A model generated the notes under the pieces. That model saw nothing but the letters and a program-made list of their open reading frames with translations. It was not told where the DNA came from and ran no database searches. The position numbers and the translations under genes were made by a program. A stretch of 64,000 nucleotides of DNA from Balneola sp. (lineage in GTDB: Bacteria > Bacteroidota > Rhodothermia > Balneolales > Balneolaceae), in assembly GCA_017643645.1 (NCBI GenBank), contig JAEPNB010000012.1:1-64000 (forward strand), written 5' to 3'. Position 1 is the first letter of the stretch. Each line of letters opens with the position of its first letter. Below are positions 50,755-60,077 of the stretch, piece by piece.

Positions 50755-53352
50755 ATGAAATTACTTCGCTATTCATTTTCACTTTTATTTTTAACCCTTT
50801 TATTAACCTCTTTAAGTCAGGCTCAGTTCTTTGAGAATTTTGATGAGGGAGAAAAAACCGGTTATTCAGGAGCTTCTGTTACATTATCCACAGGAAACTG
50901 GTTTTTAGACGACGCACTTTTAGGAAGCTTAAGTAACGATAAGTTTAATGGCTCTCAAAGTGTAAGAATGGATAGAAGAAATGGTAAGATGGGAAACATC
51001 TTTATGCAGTTTGATAAGCCAAACGGTGCAGATAAGGTTACATTTCAACTTGCTCATTATGGAAATAATGCTGAGGGTGCCGCCCTTCAGGTTCAATATT
51101 CAACAGACAGTGGTACAAGCTGGACGAATGTAGGTGATGAAATAATTGCTCCTTCTGAGCTTACTGAATATACGATTCCGGTAGAAGTAGAAGGGAATAT
51201 CAGATTTAAGTTTATTCAATCTGCAGGAACAGACAGAATGAATATAGATGATATCAGCATCTCTGATTATGTGGAAGCGGCAGCAGAGGCAACTATCAAT
51301 GTCTTAGTGGATAACGCTACAGTAAATAACTCAGACGTAGTTTCTTTTGGGGCTACTTTGGAAGGAAATCAGTTGACAAAAACAATGGAAATCAAGAATA
51401 CAGGGAACCCTGATCTTGTTATTTCTGATGTAACTGTTACAGGCGAAGGTTTTTCATCATCAGTTCTTTCTGACAGCACACTTGCATTCAACGAAACCAC
51501 AGAACTCACCCTGACTTTTGAACCCACAAGTGATGGCACATTTCAGGGAAATATTACGGTAACCAGTAACGCCGATAACGCATCAACCTTTTCATTGTCT
51601 TTAAGTGGAGAAGGTTTTGTAGATGGTGATGTAATTTCAATTGTTGATGCCAGGCAATTACAACTTGGAACCAGAGTTACGGTAGCCGGACGAGTTACTG
51701 TTGCCAACCAATTTGGGGGGCCATTATATATGCAGGATGGCACAGCAGGAATCGCTGTTTTTTGGGAGCCACTTCACATGGCAGCTGAAATAGGAGACTC
51801 TATACAGGTTTCAGGACCACTTACGGTATTCAAAGGAGGTGTTCCCGGCGCAGATGAAGACTTTTTACTACAGATCTCAGATACAGAGGAAGATGATAAC
51901 ATTGTATTTGAAGTTTTTGATGTTGAGAAAAAAGAAGCAACTCCACGAATCGTAAATCTAGAGCAGCTTAATATGGAAGCTAATGAAGGTCAGTTAGTGG
52001 TGGTTCAAAATGTAACTATTGATCATTCAGGAGCTTTTCAGGGTAACCAGAATTATGCTATTGCTGATGGTATTGGAACTGCTGAAATGAGAATAGATAA
52101 CAATACAAATCTTGTTGATGCTATTGCTCCAACCGAACCCGCAAATATAATTGGTGTTATAGGACAGTTTGGTGGGACTTATCAACTGCTTCCGAGATTC
52201 ACTGAAGATATGGGCGTTGAAGAAGTAAGTTATCCGGGAGATGAAGTTTCAAAAGATCAGACTCTGGATATAGTTACCTGGAATGTGGAGTGGTTTGGTG
52301 ATGCCGGAAACGGACCTGATGATGATGATCTGCAATTACGAAATGTAATCACTGTTGTTGAAACAATTGATGCAGATATTTACGCTTTGCAGGAAATTTC
52401 AAGCCCTAACAGATTTAATGCTCTGGTTGATAGTCTGGAAAATTACGGCGGATTTCTCGCGGAATTCTCTCAAACTCAGGAAACAGCATTTCTATTTAAA
52501 AGAAGCAGTATTGATTCTCTTTCAGGAGTAACATTGTCATCAAGTGATGGATTTACTCAGTCTAACTGGGCGAACGGACGTTATCCGTTAATGTTCAGAT
52601 TTACGGCTGATATTAATGATGAACAACAGGAAGTTTATGCTTTTAACATTCATGCAAAAGCTTTTGGCGACCAAAGTTCATACAATCAACGTGTAGCTGC
52701 TTCAGCAGAACTAAAAGAGTATTTGGATAGAAACAGAGCCAGTGATAATGTAATAATGATAGGGGATTACAACGATGAAATTGTAAATTCTACGTTCAAT
52801 GACAATGTTTCTCCGTATAAGAATTTTGATGATGATCCTGAGTACACAATCGTAACTAAAAAGCTTGAAGAGAACGGGTTTGGATCTCAATCGAGTGGTT
52901 CTTTTATAGATCATATAACGTTTACTTCAGAACTTAGCGACGACTATTTTGAAGGCACAGAAAGAGTTGAAAATCCATTTTATGTCGGCAGTTACTTAAG
53001 TACTACTTCGGATCACTTTCCTATTTGGATGAGATTCAAATTTGGAGTGCTTACAAGTAACGACGATGAGATTCTTGAAAACCCAACTACTATTTCTCTG
53101 AATCAAAACTATCCAAATCCTTTCAATCCAAGCACAACAATTAGTTACACATTGGATTCTTCAACAAATGTAAGTTTGAGTGTGTATGATATTACAGGAA
53201 GAAAAGTTGCTACATTAGTTAATGGAAGACAGGCAGTCGGAGCACAGGAAGTTAGGTTTGATGCAAGTTCAATGGCATCTGGTGTGTATATTTACAGACT
53301 GCAAACAGCAACAGGAGCGAGTCTTACTAAGAAAATGGTTCTTATTAAGTAA
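50755..53352 (+). CDS. type IX-secreted multidomain endonuclease/exonuclease/phosphatase-family protein
   Basis: The signal peptide ends at SLSQAQ. The order of domains is: an N-terminal beta-sandwich (residues about 24-175), an immunoglobulin-like choice-of-anchor-D domain (about 180-285) and an OB-fold-like domain (about 290-390). An endonuclease/exonuclease/phosphatase domain follows (about 498-757), with LDIVTWNVEWFGD, ALQEISS, MIGDYNDE and TTSDHFPIWMRF. Last is a type IX sorting domain with NQNYPNPFNPSTTISYTL near residue 785 and a conserved Lys-rich end. It is probably an extracellular or surface nuclease for phosphorus or DNA scavenging. It appears monocistronic and convergent with the MerR gene. 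Confidence 0.9.
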   Translation: MKLLRYSFSLLFLTLLLTSLSQAQFFENFDEGEKTGYSGASVTLSTGNWFLDDALLGSLSNDKFNGSQSVRMDRRNGKMGNIFMQFDKPNGADKVTFQLAHYGNNAEGAALQVQYSTDSGTSWTNVGDEIIAPSELTEYTIPVEVEGNIRFKFIQSAGTDRMNIDDISISDYVEAAAEATINVLVDNATVNNSDVVSFGATLEGNQLTKTMEIKNTGNPDLVISDVTVTGEGFSSSVLSDSTLAFNETTELTLTFEPTSDGTFQGNITVTSNADNASTFSLSLSGEGFVDGDVISIVDARQLQLGTRVTVAGRVTVANQFGGPLYMQDGTAGIAVFWEPLHMAAEIGDSIQVSGPLTVFKGGVPGADEDFLLQISDTEEDDNIVFEVFDVEKKEATPRIVNLEQLNMEANEGQLVVVQNVTIDHSGAFQGNQNYAIADGIGTAEMRIDNNTNLVDAIAPTEPANIIGVIGQFGGTYQLLPRFTEDMGVEEVSYPGDEVSKDQTLDIVTWNVEWFGDAGNGPDDDDLQLRNVITVVETIDADIYALQEISSPNRFNALVDSLENYGGFLAEFSQTQETAFLFKRSSIDSLSGVTLSSSDGFTQSNWANGRYPLMFRFTADINDEQQEVYAFNIHAKAFGDQSSYNQRVAASAELKEYLDRNRASDNVIMIGDYNDEIVNSTFNDNVSPYKNFDDDPEYTIVTKKLEENGFGSQSSGSFIDHITFTSELSDDYFEGTERVENPFYVGSYLSTTSDHFPIWMRFKFGVLTSNDDEILENPTTISLNQNYPNPFNPSTTISYTLDSSTNVSLSVYDITGRKVATLVNGRQAVGAQEVRFDASSMASGVYIYRLQTATGASLTKKMVLIK

Positions 53353-53384
53353 GAGACCAGAAGAACTTCCAACAAAGAGGATAT

Positions 53385-53446
53385 CCAACAACCAATCACC
53401 AATTAATTATTTAACTTGGTGATTGGGTAATTGGCGTTGGTTGTTG
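53385..53446. terminator. long inverted repeat between convergent genes
   Basis: CAACAACCAATCACCAA on the left pairs with TTGGTGATTGG and TTGGTTGTTG on the right. There is no strong T run, so it may end transcription from both sides only by structure. Confidence 0.5.
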
Positions 53447-53447
53447 A

Positions 53448-54203
53448 TTACTTTAGACTTTTTTCTGCATACACATATATAGCATCTTTCAGAAATTGTG
53501 CTAATCCTTTCTGATGTCTATCATAAAACTCAGTGAACCGAACATCTGATACATACATATCAGCTAAACCTTTATACATTTCTGCTGAGGTTTTGTAGAA
53601 CTTTTCATTGGTTTGATGATGTCGTTTTATAACGGCTTGTACTTCCGAAGAGTCAACCGGACGATCCATCAGACCTGTAAGTTCTTTAGCTTGCTGAATC
53701 TGTTCGTTTTTAATAGCAGCAAAATCATTTTTGGACATTTTGGAAACATTCCTATTTGATTCAGCTACTACTTTCGGATCATATTTTTGAGTTACTTCTT
53801 GTTTAATCTTTTGAATTTCTTCTTTAGAAAATCCTTCATAAAGTTCTTCATCTGTTAACATATTTTTCTCCTCTTTTAAATCTTGGATGGTTTTGTCAAT
53901 AGTGACCAACAGCTTATCAAGTCTTTCCTTTCTATTTAATACTTGTTTACGTTGAAAAGTAAGTGCTTTAAGCCGATCGAAATCATGATCATCAAGAAGC
54001 TTTTTGATCTTTTTCAGTTCAAAATCCAATTCCTTAAAAAAGAGTATTTGCTGTAATCTGTACAACTCATCTTTTCCATAGTATCTGTAATTAGACTCAG
54101 CTCGCTCAATGGGATTCAACAAATCGATCTTATCATAATATCGAAGAGTTCTGATTGAAACCCCGGCCAGCTTAGCCAGTTCACCAATTGAATATGTTCT
54201 CAT
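53448..54203 (-). CDS. MerR-family regulator with TipAS ligand-binding domain
   Basis: Residues 1-70 form the MerR winged helix (YSIGELAKLAGVSIRTLRYY). A coiled-coil dimerisation helix follows (about 80-120). The C-terminal TipAS-like domain (about 130-250) includes SAEMYKGLADMYVSDVRF and YDRHQKGLAQFLKDAI, a helical pocket known in TipA and related proteins to bind peptides or hydrophobic drugs. At 251 aa this is the standard TipA architecture. The inducer and target are unknown, and no adjacent efflux gene is present. Confidence 0.92.
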   Translation of the reverse strand: MRTYSIGELAKLAGVSIRTLRYYDKIDLLNPIERAESNYRYYGKDELYRLQQILFFKELDFELKKIKKLLDDHDFDRLKALTFQRKQVLNRKERLDKLLVTIDKTIQDLKEEKNMLTDEELYEGFSKEEIQKIKQEVTQKYDPKVVAESNRNVSKMSKNDFAAIKNEQIQQAKELTGLMDRPVDSSEVQAVIKRHHQTNEKFYKTSAEMYKGLADMYVSDVRFTEFYDRHQKGLAQFLKDAIYVYAEKSLK

Positions 54204-54261
54204 GATTCGCTGATTTTTTCCAAAGATAGGACATGACGTTAGTGGAGAGTCAAGAAGAAAA

Positions 54262-54296
54262 TAAAAAAAAGCCCGATAAAATTAATTACCGGGCTT
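54262..54296 (-). terminator. intrinsic terminator of the fused 2-oxoglutarate dehydrogenase gene
   Basis: On the minus strand AAGCCCG...CGGGCTT is followed by eight T, 25 bases after the stop at 54321. Confidence 0.85.
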
Positions 54297-54320
54297 GAAT
54301 ATTTAACATGATCCGAGATG

Positions 54321-57300
54321 CTATCTCATCAGTGCATCTTCAACTAAAGCATTTTGCTCAGCTTCATGTATTTTCTTTTGTCCGGCTGCAGGAGAGGCAG
54401 AAGCCTGACGACCAGCATATGTCAGAGTTTGTCCTTTTTCAAGAAGTTCTACAAAACGAGGAGCCACAAATGACCATGCTCCCATATTCTTAGGCTCTTC
54501 CTGGCACCAAACAATTTCTTTCACATTCTTAAATGTTTTCAATTGTTCTGAAATATCATCATCAGGGAATGGATAGAACTGTTCCAAACGAGCAATAGCT
54601 ACGTCAGTGATCTCATTTTCTTTTCTATACTTCAGCAGATCGTAGTATACTTTTCCGGAGCAAATTACCAAACGTTCGGCATCAGTAACTTCAGTATCAG
54701 AAATAAATGGTTGGAATTTTCCTTCCGCAAGTTCCTGAGTATTTGAAGTTGCCATCGGGTGTCGTAGCAGACTTTTTGGTGTCATCAGAACAACCGGCTT
54801 TTTAGCTTCCTGGAAAGTTTGCTTTCTCAACATATGGAAATATTGAGCCGGGGTAGTCAGATTCATTACCTGCATGTTATCTTCGGCACAAAGCTGAAGA
54901 AAACGTTCTAATCTGGCAGATGAATGCTCAGGTCCCTGACCTTCATATCCATGAGGAAGATTTAAAACCAATGAAGTGGTTTGTCCCCATTTGGCTTCGC
55001 TGGATGAAAGGAACTGATCTATAATAATCTGAGCACCATTCACAAAATCACCAAACTGAGCTTCCCAGATTACAAGGGCATCTTTTTGTTGAGCACTGTA
55101 GCCGAACTCAAATCCCATTGCTGCATATTCACTCAATAAACTATTGTGAACATGGAAATATCCCTGATCATCCGATAGATTATTTAATGGAGTGAAAGTC
55201 TGATTTGTTTCAGTTCCGTGTAATACAGAATGTCGGTGTGAGAAAGTTCCTCTTTCCACATCCTGACCGGTAATACGGATAGTTCTGCCGGATTTCAGAA
55301 TGGAGCCAAATGAAAGTGCTTCAGCAAATCCCCAATCAATTTTCTTTTCATTCTTCTCAACAATATCTGCCCGTTTTGCTAATTGTTTCAGAAGCTTTGG
55401 GTTTGCGTCAAAGTCTTTGGGAACGGTATTAATTTTAACTGCAATATCTTTTAGCTCTTCCACAGAGTAAGTGGTGTCCGGAAACTCGGTACGGTTTTTC
55501 TGATCTGTTTCCGTACGATCGAAAATATCTTCTGTGATATCTACATTTGGTGATTTTTTTGCATCTTCAAAGGCTTCCAAAAGAAGTTTATCAAATTCAT
55601 CAAAGATCTCTTGTGTTTCATCTTCTGTGAGTTCGTCGTTTTTCACTAAGAACTGAGTGTAAAGATCTCTTACCGGAGGCTGGTCGTTGATTTCTTTATA
55701 CATGCCCGGCTGTGTAAATGCAGGTTCGTCACCTTCATTATGGCCATGCTTTCTGTAGCCGATTAAATCAATAATTACATCTTTTCCGAACTTCTGTCGG
55801 TAATCAACAGCCATTTGAATAGCATGAACTGCTGCTTCCGGCTTATCACCATTCACATGGAATATCGGAGCTAAGATCATTTTGGCAAGATCAGAAGCAT
55901 ACTCAGTAGAACGGCCATCTTTAGGAAGAGTAGTAAATCCAATTTGATTGTTGATGATAATATGAACCGTTCCGCCCGTTTTATATCCTTCCAGCTGAGA
56001 CATATTCAATGTTTCCGGAACAACACCTTGTCCTGCAAATGCGGCATCACCATGCATTAGAACCGGTAATATTTTTTTCTCAGCGTTTTCACCATCATAG
56101 TGATCCTGCATTGCTCTTACAGCTCCTTCAACAACTGGGTCAACGGCTTCCAGGTGACTTGGGTTTGGCATTAGCTCCAGTTGAACTTCTTTGCCATCAG
56201 CAGCTTTGTGAACCCCTTTTGTTCCCAGATGATATTTAACATCGCCTGAACCCTGAATAGAATCAGGATCCACGCTGCCTTCAAATTCAGCAAATACTCT
56301 GTGGTACGGTTTATTTAAGATGTTTACCAACATATTCAATCTGCCGCGGTGAGCCATTCCGAAAAAAGCTTTTTCAATACCGCTTTCTGCAGATCTATCG
56401 AGCATGAAGTGAATCATTGGAATCAGTGTGTCGGCGCCTTCTAATGAAAAACGTTTGTGACCGATGTACTTTTTATGAAGAAACTCTTCAAAAGCCATGG
56501 CTTGATTCAGTTTGTGCAGGATCTGTTTTTTATCATCCTTATTCAGATCAGCTTTATTGGCACTGGATTCCATGGTGTTTCTTAACCAGCGACGCTCTTC
56601 CAGATCAAGCAAGTGCATATAATCCGCACCGATATTTCCGCAATAGGTATCGCGCAGAAGTTTTACGATCTCGCGAAGAGGGGCTTTTTCTTTACCGCCG
56701 AATCCACCACAATAAAATTCACGATCCAGATCCCATAGAGATAGTCCGTAATATTCCAGATCCAGTTCCGGAACATATTTAGGATCTTTACCAAGCGGAT
56801 CAAGATCAGAAAGAACATGACCACGCATGCGGTACATATTGATCAATCTCCAAACACCGATCGCGCGTCTGTCATATTCCAGAGAGTCTGATTTTCCACC
56901 AAACGGACCTGAATAAGTGTCCGTTGAATATGGAATAGGCTCGTAAGGAATTTCAAGATCGCTGAAAATTTCTTCATAAAAATTTTCCTGTCCTGTAAGC
57001 AGGTCGTTGATCTTTTTCAGGAACGAACCTGATTCTGCTCCCTGAATCACACGATGATCGTACGTACAAGTCACCGTCATTACTTTACTGATTCCAAGTT
57101 GGTTCAGTATTTCTTTCGACATAGACTGATATTCAGCAGGGTAGTCAATTGCTCCTGTGGCAACGATAGCACCTTGTCCCTGCATCAATCTTGGAACAGA
57201 AGAAACGGTGCCGATAGTCCCGGGATTTGTAATACTTATCGTTGTTCCCTGATAATCGTCAATTTGCAGTTTGCCGTTTCTGGCTTTATTTATCAATTCA

Positions 57301-57941
57301 GCGTAGGCGTGCAGGAACTCCTTAAAGTTCATTTTGTTTACGCCTTTAAGATTAGGAACTACAAGATTTCTGGAACCGTCTTTATTTGGAAGATCGATCG
57401 CAATTCCAAGATTTACCTGATCAGGAACGACTTTAAAATGATTTTGTCCATCAAAATGGTAAGCATTATTTACAGAAGGAAACTCGTCCAGAGCTTTGAT
57501 AATGGCCCATGCAATAAAATGAGTAAAAGATGCTTTCGGTTCATTGCGCTGAAGCAAATGAGTATTGATGATGGTTCTGTCTTCGATCATCATTTTAACA
57601 GGAAGCACTCTCAAAGAAGTAGCTGTTGGAACCTCTAAACTGAGATCCATATTCTCAACGATTTTTGTAGCTACGCCCTTAATTTTTTCAAGCTCAGCAT
57701 TTTTGGGAGCACCGGCACTAACTTCCGGCTTTTTAGGAGCTGGTTTTTCTTTTTGCTGAGGAGGTGTTTCAACAGCAGTAGTACTGCTTTCAGCTTTGGA
57801 GCCATTGGTTGACTTGCCGTCATGCTCATCGAAAAAATTTCGCCAATGCGCAGGTACTGAATTAGGGTTTTCTTTATACTGATCGTAAAGTTCTTCTACC
57901 AGGGCAGAGTTAGGACCGAAGACGGCTTCAAGAGATTTCAA
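54321..57941 (-). CDS. kgd: fused 2-oxoglutarate dehydrogenase E1 / succinyltransferase E2 (OdhA/Kgd type)
   Basis: This is the TCA-cycle enzyme that decarboxylates 2-oxoglutarate, in the fused form best known from Actinobacteria. The N-terminal peptide (ALVEELYDQYKENPNSVP) precedes a Pro/Lys linker (about 45-80). The E2-type succinyltransferase core follows (about 85-320, ending with TYDHRVIQGAESGSF, His 296). The thiamine-diphosphate E1 part (about 355-1206) has HRGRLNMLVNI, GDAAFAGQG, NNQIGFTT and LPHGYEGQGPEHSSARLERF. No lipoyl domain is present, so it needs lipoylated E2 from another complex. At 1206 aa it matches OdhA. The only upstream start is TTG 57941, three codons after a stop. Confidence 0.94.
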   Translation of the reverse strand: MKSLEAVFGPNSALVEELYDQYKENPNSVPAHWRNFFDEHDGKSTNGSKAESSTTAVETPPQQKEKPAPKKPEVSAGAPKNAELEKIKGVATKIVENMDLSLEVPTATSLRVLPVKMMIEDRTIINTHLLQRNEPKASFTHFIAWAIIKALDEFPSVNNAYHFDGQNHFKVVPDQVNLGIAIDLPNKDGSRNLVVPNLKGVNKMNFKEFLHAYAELINKARNGKLQIDDYQGTTISITNPGTIGTVSSVPRLMQGQGAIVATGAIDYPAEYQSMSKEILNQLGISKVMTVTCTYDHRVIQGAESGSFLKKINDLLTGQENFYEEIFSDLEIPYEPIPYSTDTYSGPFGGKSDSLEYDRRAIGVWRLINMYRMRGHVLSDLDPLGKDPKYVPELDLEYYGLSLWDLDREFYCGGFGGKEKAPLREIVKLLRDTYCGNIGADYMHLLDLEERRWLRNTMESSANKADLNKDDKKQILHKLNQAMAFEEFLHKKYIGHKRFSLEGADTLIPMIHFMLDRSAESGIEKAFFGMAHRGRLNMLVNILNKPYHRVFAEFEGSVDPDSIQGSGDVKYHLGTKGVHKAADGKEVQLELMPNPSHLEAVDPVVEGAVRAMQDHYDGENAEKKILPVLMHGDAAFAGQGVVPETLNMSQLEGYKTGGTVHIIINNQIGFTTLPKDGRSTEYASDLAKMILAPIFHVNGDKPEAAVHAIQMAVDYRQKFGKDVIIDLIGYRKHGHNEGDEPAFTQPGMYKEINDQPPVRDLYTQFLVKNDELTEDETQEIFDEFDKLLLEAFEDAKKSPNVDITEDIFDRTETDQKNRTEFPDTTYSVEELKDIAVKINTVPKDFDANPKLLKQLAKRADIVEKNEKKIDWGFAEALSFGSILKSGRTIRITGQDVERGTFSHRHSVLHGTETNQTFTPLNNLSDDQGYFHVHNSLLSEYAAMGFEFGYSAQQKDALVIWEAQFGDFVNGAQIIIDQFLSSSEAKWGQTTSLVLNLPHGYEGQGPEHSSARLERFLQLCAEDNMQVMNLTTPAQYFHMLRKQTFQEAKKPVVLMTPKSLLRHPMATSNTQELAEGKFQPFISDTEVTDAERLVICSGKVYYDLLKYRKENEITDVAIARLEQFYPFPDDDISEQLKTFKNVKEIVWCQEEPKNMGAWSFVAPRFVELLEKGQTLTYAGRQASASPAAGQKKIHEAEQNALVEDALMR

Positions 57942-58205
57942 TGGGTGTTAACCTCGTGCGGATTTTGTATGCAACTAAATGAATCTGTTTGTTTATGCTG
58001 ATAAATAATTTGTTCGATATCGAAGAAAATTTAAAAAGCGCTTAAAATTAAGGATTACAATCTTAAAAAACGATATTTCTTCTGTTGATTATCATCATAG
58101 GTAAACACAAAGTATTTGAAGGAATAGTTTCCTAAGTAATGCTTTAATTCCCATCCTACAACTGCTATATTCAAAGCTTACATTTAATCTTTGAGAAAAA
58201 CCTGT
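57942..58205. other. divergent intergenic region without genes
   Basis: These 264 AT-rich bases contain the upstream regions of the fused OGDH gene (leftward) and the oligoendopeptidase gene (rightward). I see no clear consensus promoter, repeat or hairpin worth naming. Confidence 0.4.
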
Positions 58206-59999
58206 ATGAAGGCTGAAAACGGCGCGGAAAAAATTAACTGGGACTTGAGTGATCTTTACAAATCTTCAGACGATCCTCAATTACAAAAAGATAAAAAAGA
58301 GGTGTTAGCAGCTGCTGATAAGTTTGCTGATAAATACAAGGGTAAAATAGATTCACTTTCAGCTGCTGAGTTTAAAGAATTGCTTAAGGAATACGAAGCT
58401 ATTCAGGATAAAGGAGGGAAGATCGGTTCTTTCGCCTATCTGCAATGGAGTACCAATACTTCTAATTCTGATTACGGAAAGTTAGTGCAGGAATCGAATG
58501 AGCTGTCATCCGAGCTTAGCCAGAAACTGGTTTTCTTTGATGTGGAATGGCTGAAAGTGGATAAGAAAAAAGCACAGGCTTTGATCAATGATCCTCAGCT
58601 TTCATTCTATTCTCATTATCTGGATTCTTCGCGACGCTACAAAAAGCATGTTCTGGAAGAGCAACAGGAACAGATCATGTCTGCAAAATCAGTAACGGGC
58701 AGAAGTGCGTGGGTTCGTTTCTTTGACGAAACACTCGGCGCTGCAGAATTTCATATTGACGGTGAATCACTGACTGAACAGGAAGCACTGAGTAAACTTC
58801 ATGAAGGAGATCAAAAGATCAGAAAAAAAGCTCATGCTGCGCTTACCGAAACATTTAACGATCTGAGCAGAACACTGACTTTTATCTTTAACACTGTTCT
58901 TGCGGATAAATCTACCAATGATCGCTTCAGAAATTATAAAAGCTGGGTTTCATCCAGAAATCTTGCCAACGAAACCGATGATGAGACAGTAGAAGCTTTG
59001 GTTGAAGCAGTTACATCGAATTACGATCTGGTTCAAAGATACTACAAGTTAAAAACCGACTTGCTTGGCTTGGACGAAATGAAGGATTACGATCGATATG
59101 CACCTATCATTCAGAATGAAGAAACTATTACGTGGGATGAAGCCAAAGAAATGGTGTTGGACGCTTACACAAAATTTCATCCTGAAATGGGTGAGATCAC
59201 CAAAAAGTTCTTTGAGAAAAACTGGATCGATGCAGCTATAAAGCCGGGTAAAAGAGGAGGCGCGTATTCAGCAAGCACAGTTCCATCGGTTCACCCGTAT
59301 GTATTCATGAATTTTGATGGAAAGATCAGAGATGTTCAGACATTGGCTCATGAATTAGGTCATGGAGTTCATCAATATCTATCAAGACAACAAGGTCCAT
59401 TGCAAGCGGGAACACCACTTACTACTGCGGAAACGGCGTCAGTTTTTGGTGAGATGTTGGTTTTTCAGAAATTACTGAAAGAGATCGAAGATCCTAAAGA
59501 AAAGCTGGCACTTATCACAGGTAAAATTGACGATACCATTGCAACGGTATTTCGCCAGATCTCTATGAACAGATTTGAAGATGCAATCCATACTGCCCGA
59601 AGAGAAGAAGGCGAATTAACAACCGAGCGCTTTTCAGAATTGTGGATGGAGCAACAGGAAAAATTATACGGTGATTCGGTTACTTTAACTGATGAGTACG
59701 GAATTTGGTGGAGCTACATTCCTCACTTTTTACACACTCCGGGTTATGTGTATGCGTATGCATTCGGTGAGTTGTTGGTGATGGCTTTATATCAGGAGTT
59801 TACAGAACGTCCTGAAGGTTTCGCAGATAAATATATGGAACTGCTTAGCGCGGGTGGATCAGAATGGCCACATGAATTAGTAGCAAAAATGGGATTGGAT
59901 ATCACTGATCCGAATTTTTGGAACAAAGGGTTGAAGTCGCTCGAGATGATGATCGAAGAAGCCGAAGCTCTGAACGAGCAAATTTCAAAAAGCAAATAA
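58206..59999 (+). CDS. pepF: oligoendopeptidase F (M3 family)
   Basis: This cytoplasmic zinc metallopeptidase cleaves short peptides. The zinc motif HELGH is at residues 382-386 (TLAHELGHGVHQYLS), with the third ligand in TTAETASVFGEM about 25 residues later. The family's PGKRGGAYSASTVPSVHPYV and IPHFLHTPGYVYAYAFGELL are clear. It has about 597 aa from ATG 58206; a TTG at 58191 in the same frame is a possible but less likely start. The GAF-domain gene starts 78 bases downstream. Confidence 0.95.
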   Translation: MKAENGAEKINWDLSDLYKSSDDPQLQKDKKEVLAAADKFADKYKGKIDSLSAAEFKELLKEYEAIQDKGGKIGSFAYLQWSTNTSNSDYGKLVQESNELSSELSQKLVFFDVEWLKVDKKKAQALINDPQLSFYSHYLDSSRRYKKHVLEEQQEQIMSAKSVTGRSAWVRFFDETLGAAEFHIDGESLTEQEALSKLHEGDQKIRKKAHAALTETFNDLSRTLTFIFNTVLADKSTNDRFRNYKSWVSSRNLANETDDETVEALVEAVTSNYDLVQRYYKLKTDLLGLDEMKDYDRYAPIIQNEETITWDEAKEMVLDAYTKFHPEMGEITKKFFEKNWIDAAIKPGKRGGAYSASTVPSVHPYVFMNFDGKIRDVQTLAHELGHGVHQYLSRQQGPLQAGTPLTTAETASVFGEMLVFQKLLKEIEDPKEKLALITGKIDDTIATVFRQISMNRFEDAIHTARREEGELTTERFSELWMEQQEKLYGDSVTLTDEYGIWWSYIPHFLHTPGYVYAYAFGELLVMALYQEFTERPEGFADKYMELLSAGGSEWPHELVAKMGLDITDPNFWNKGLKSLEMMIEEAEALNEQISKSK

Positions 60000-60077
60000 C
60001 AAACAAATTTCAAACATCTAAAACGAATTGTTACATTGCAGTTTGTTATTTGAGATTTAATTTCGAAGAAATTCAGG

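Noticed and set aside
57054-57638. 194-codon frame antisense to the fused OGDH gene
   Set aside because: Shadow of a real, conserved coding sequence; low-complexity Cys/Arg/Tyr-rich translation and no upstream signals.
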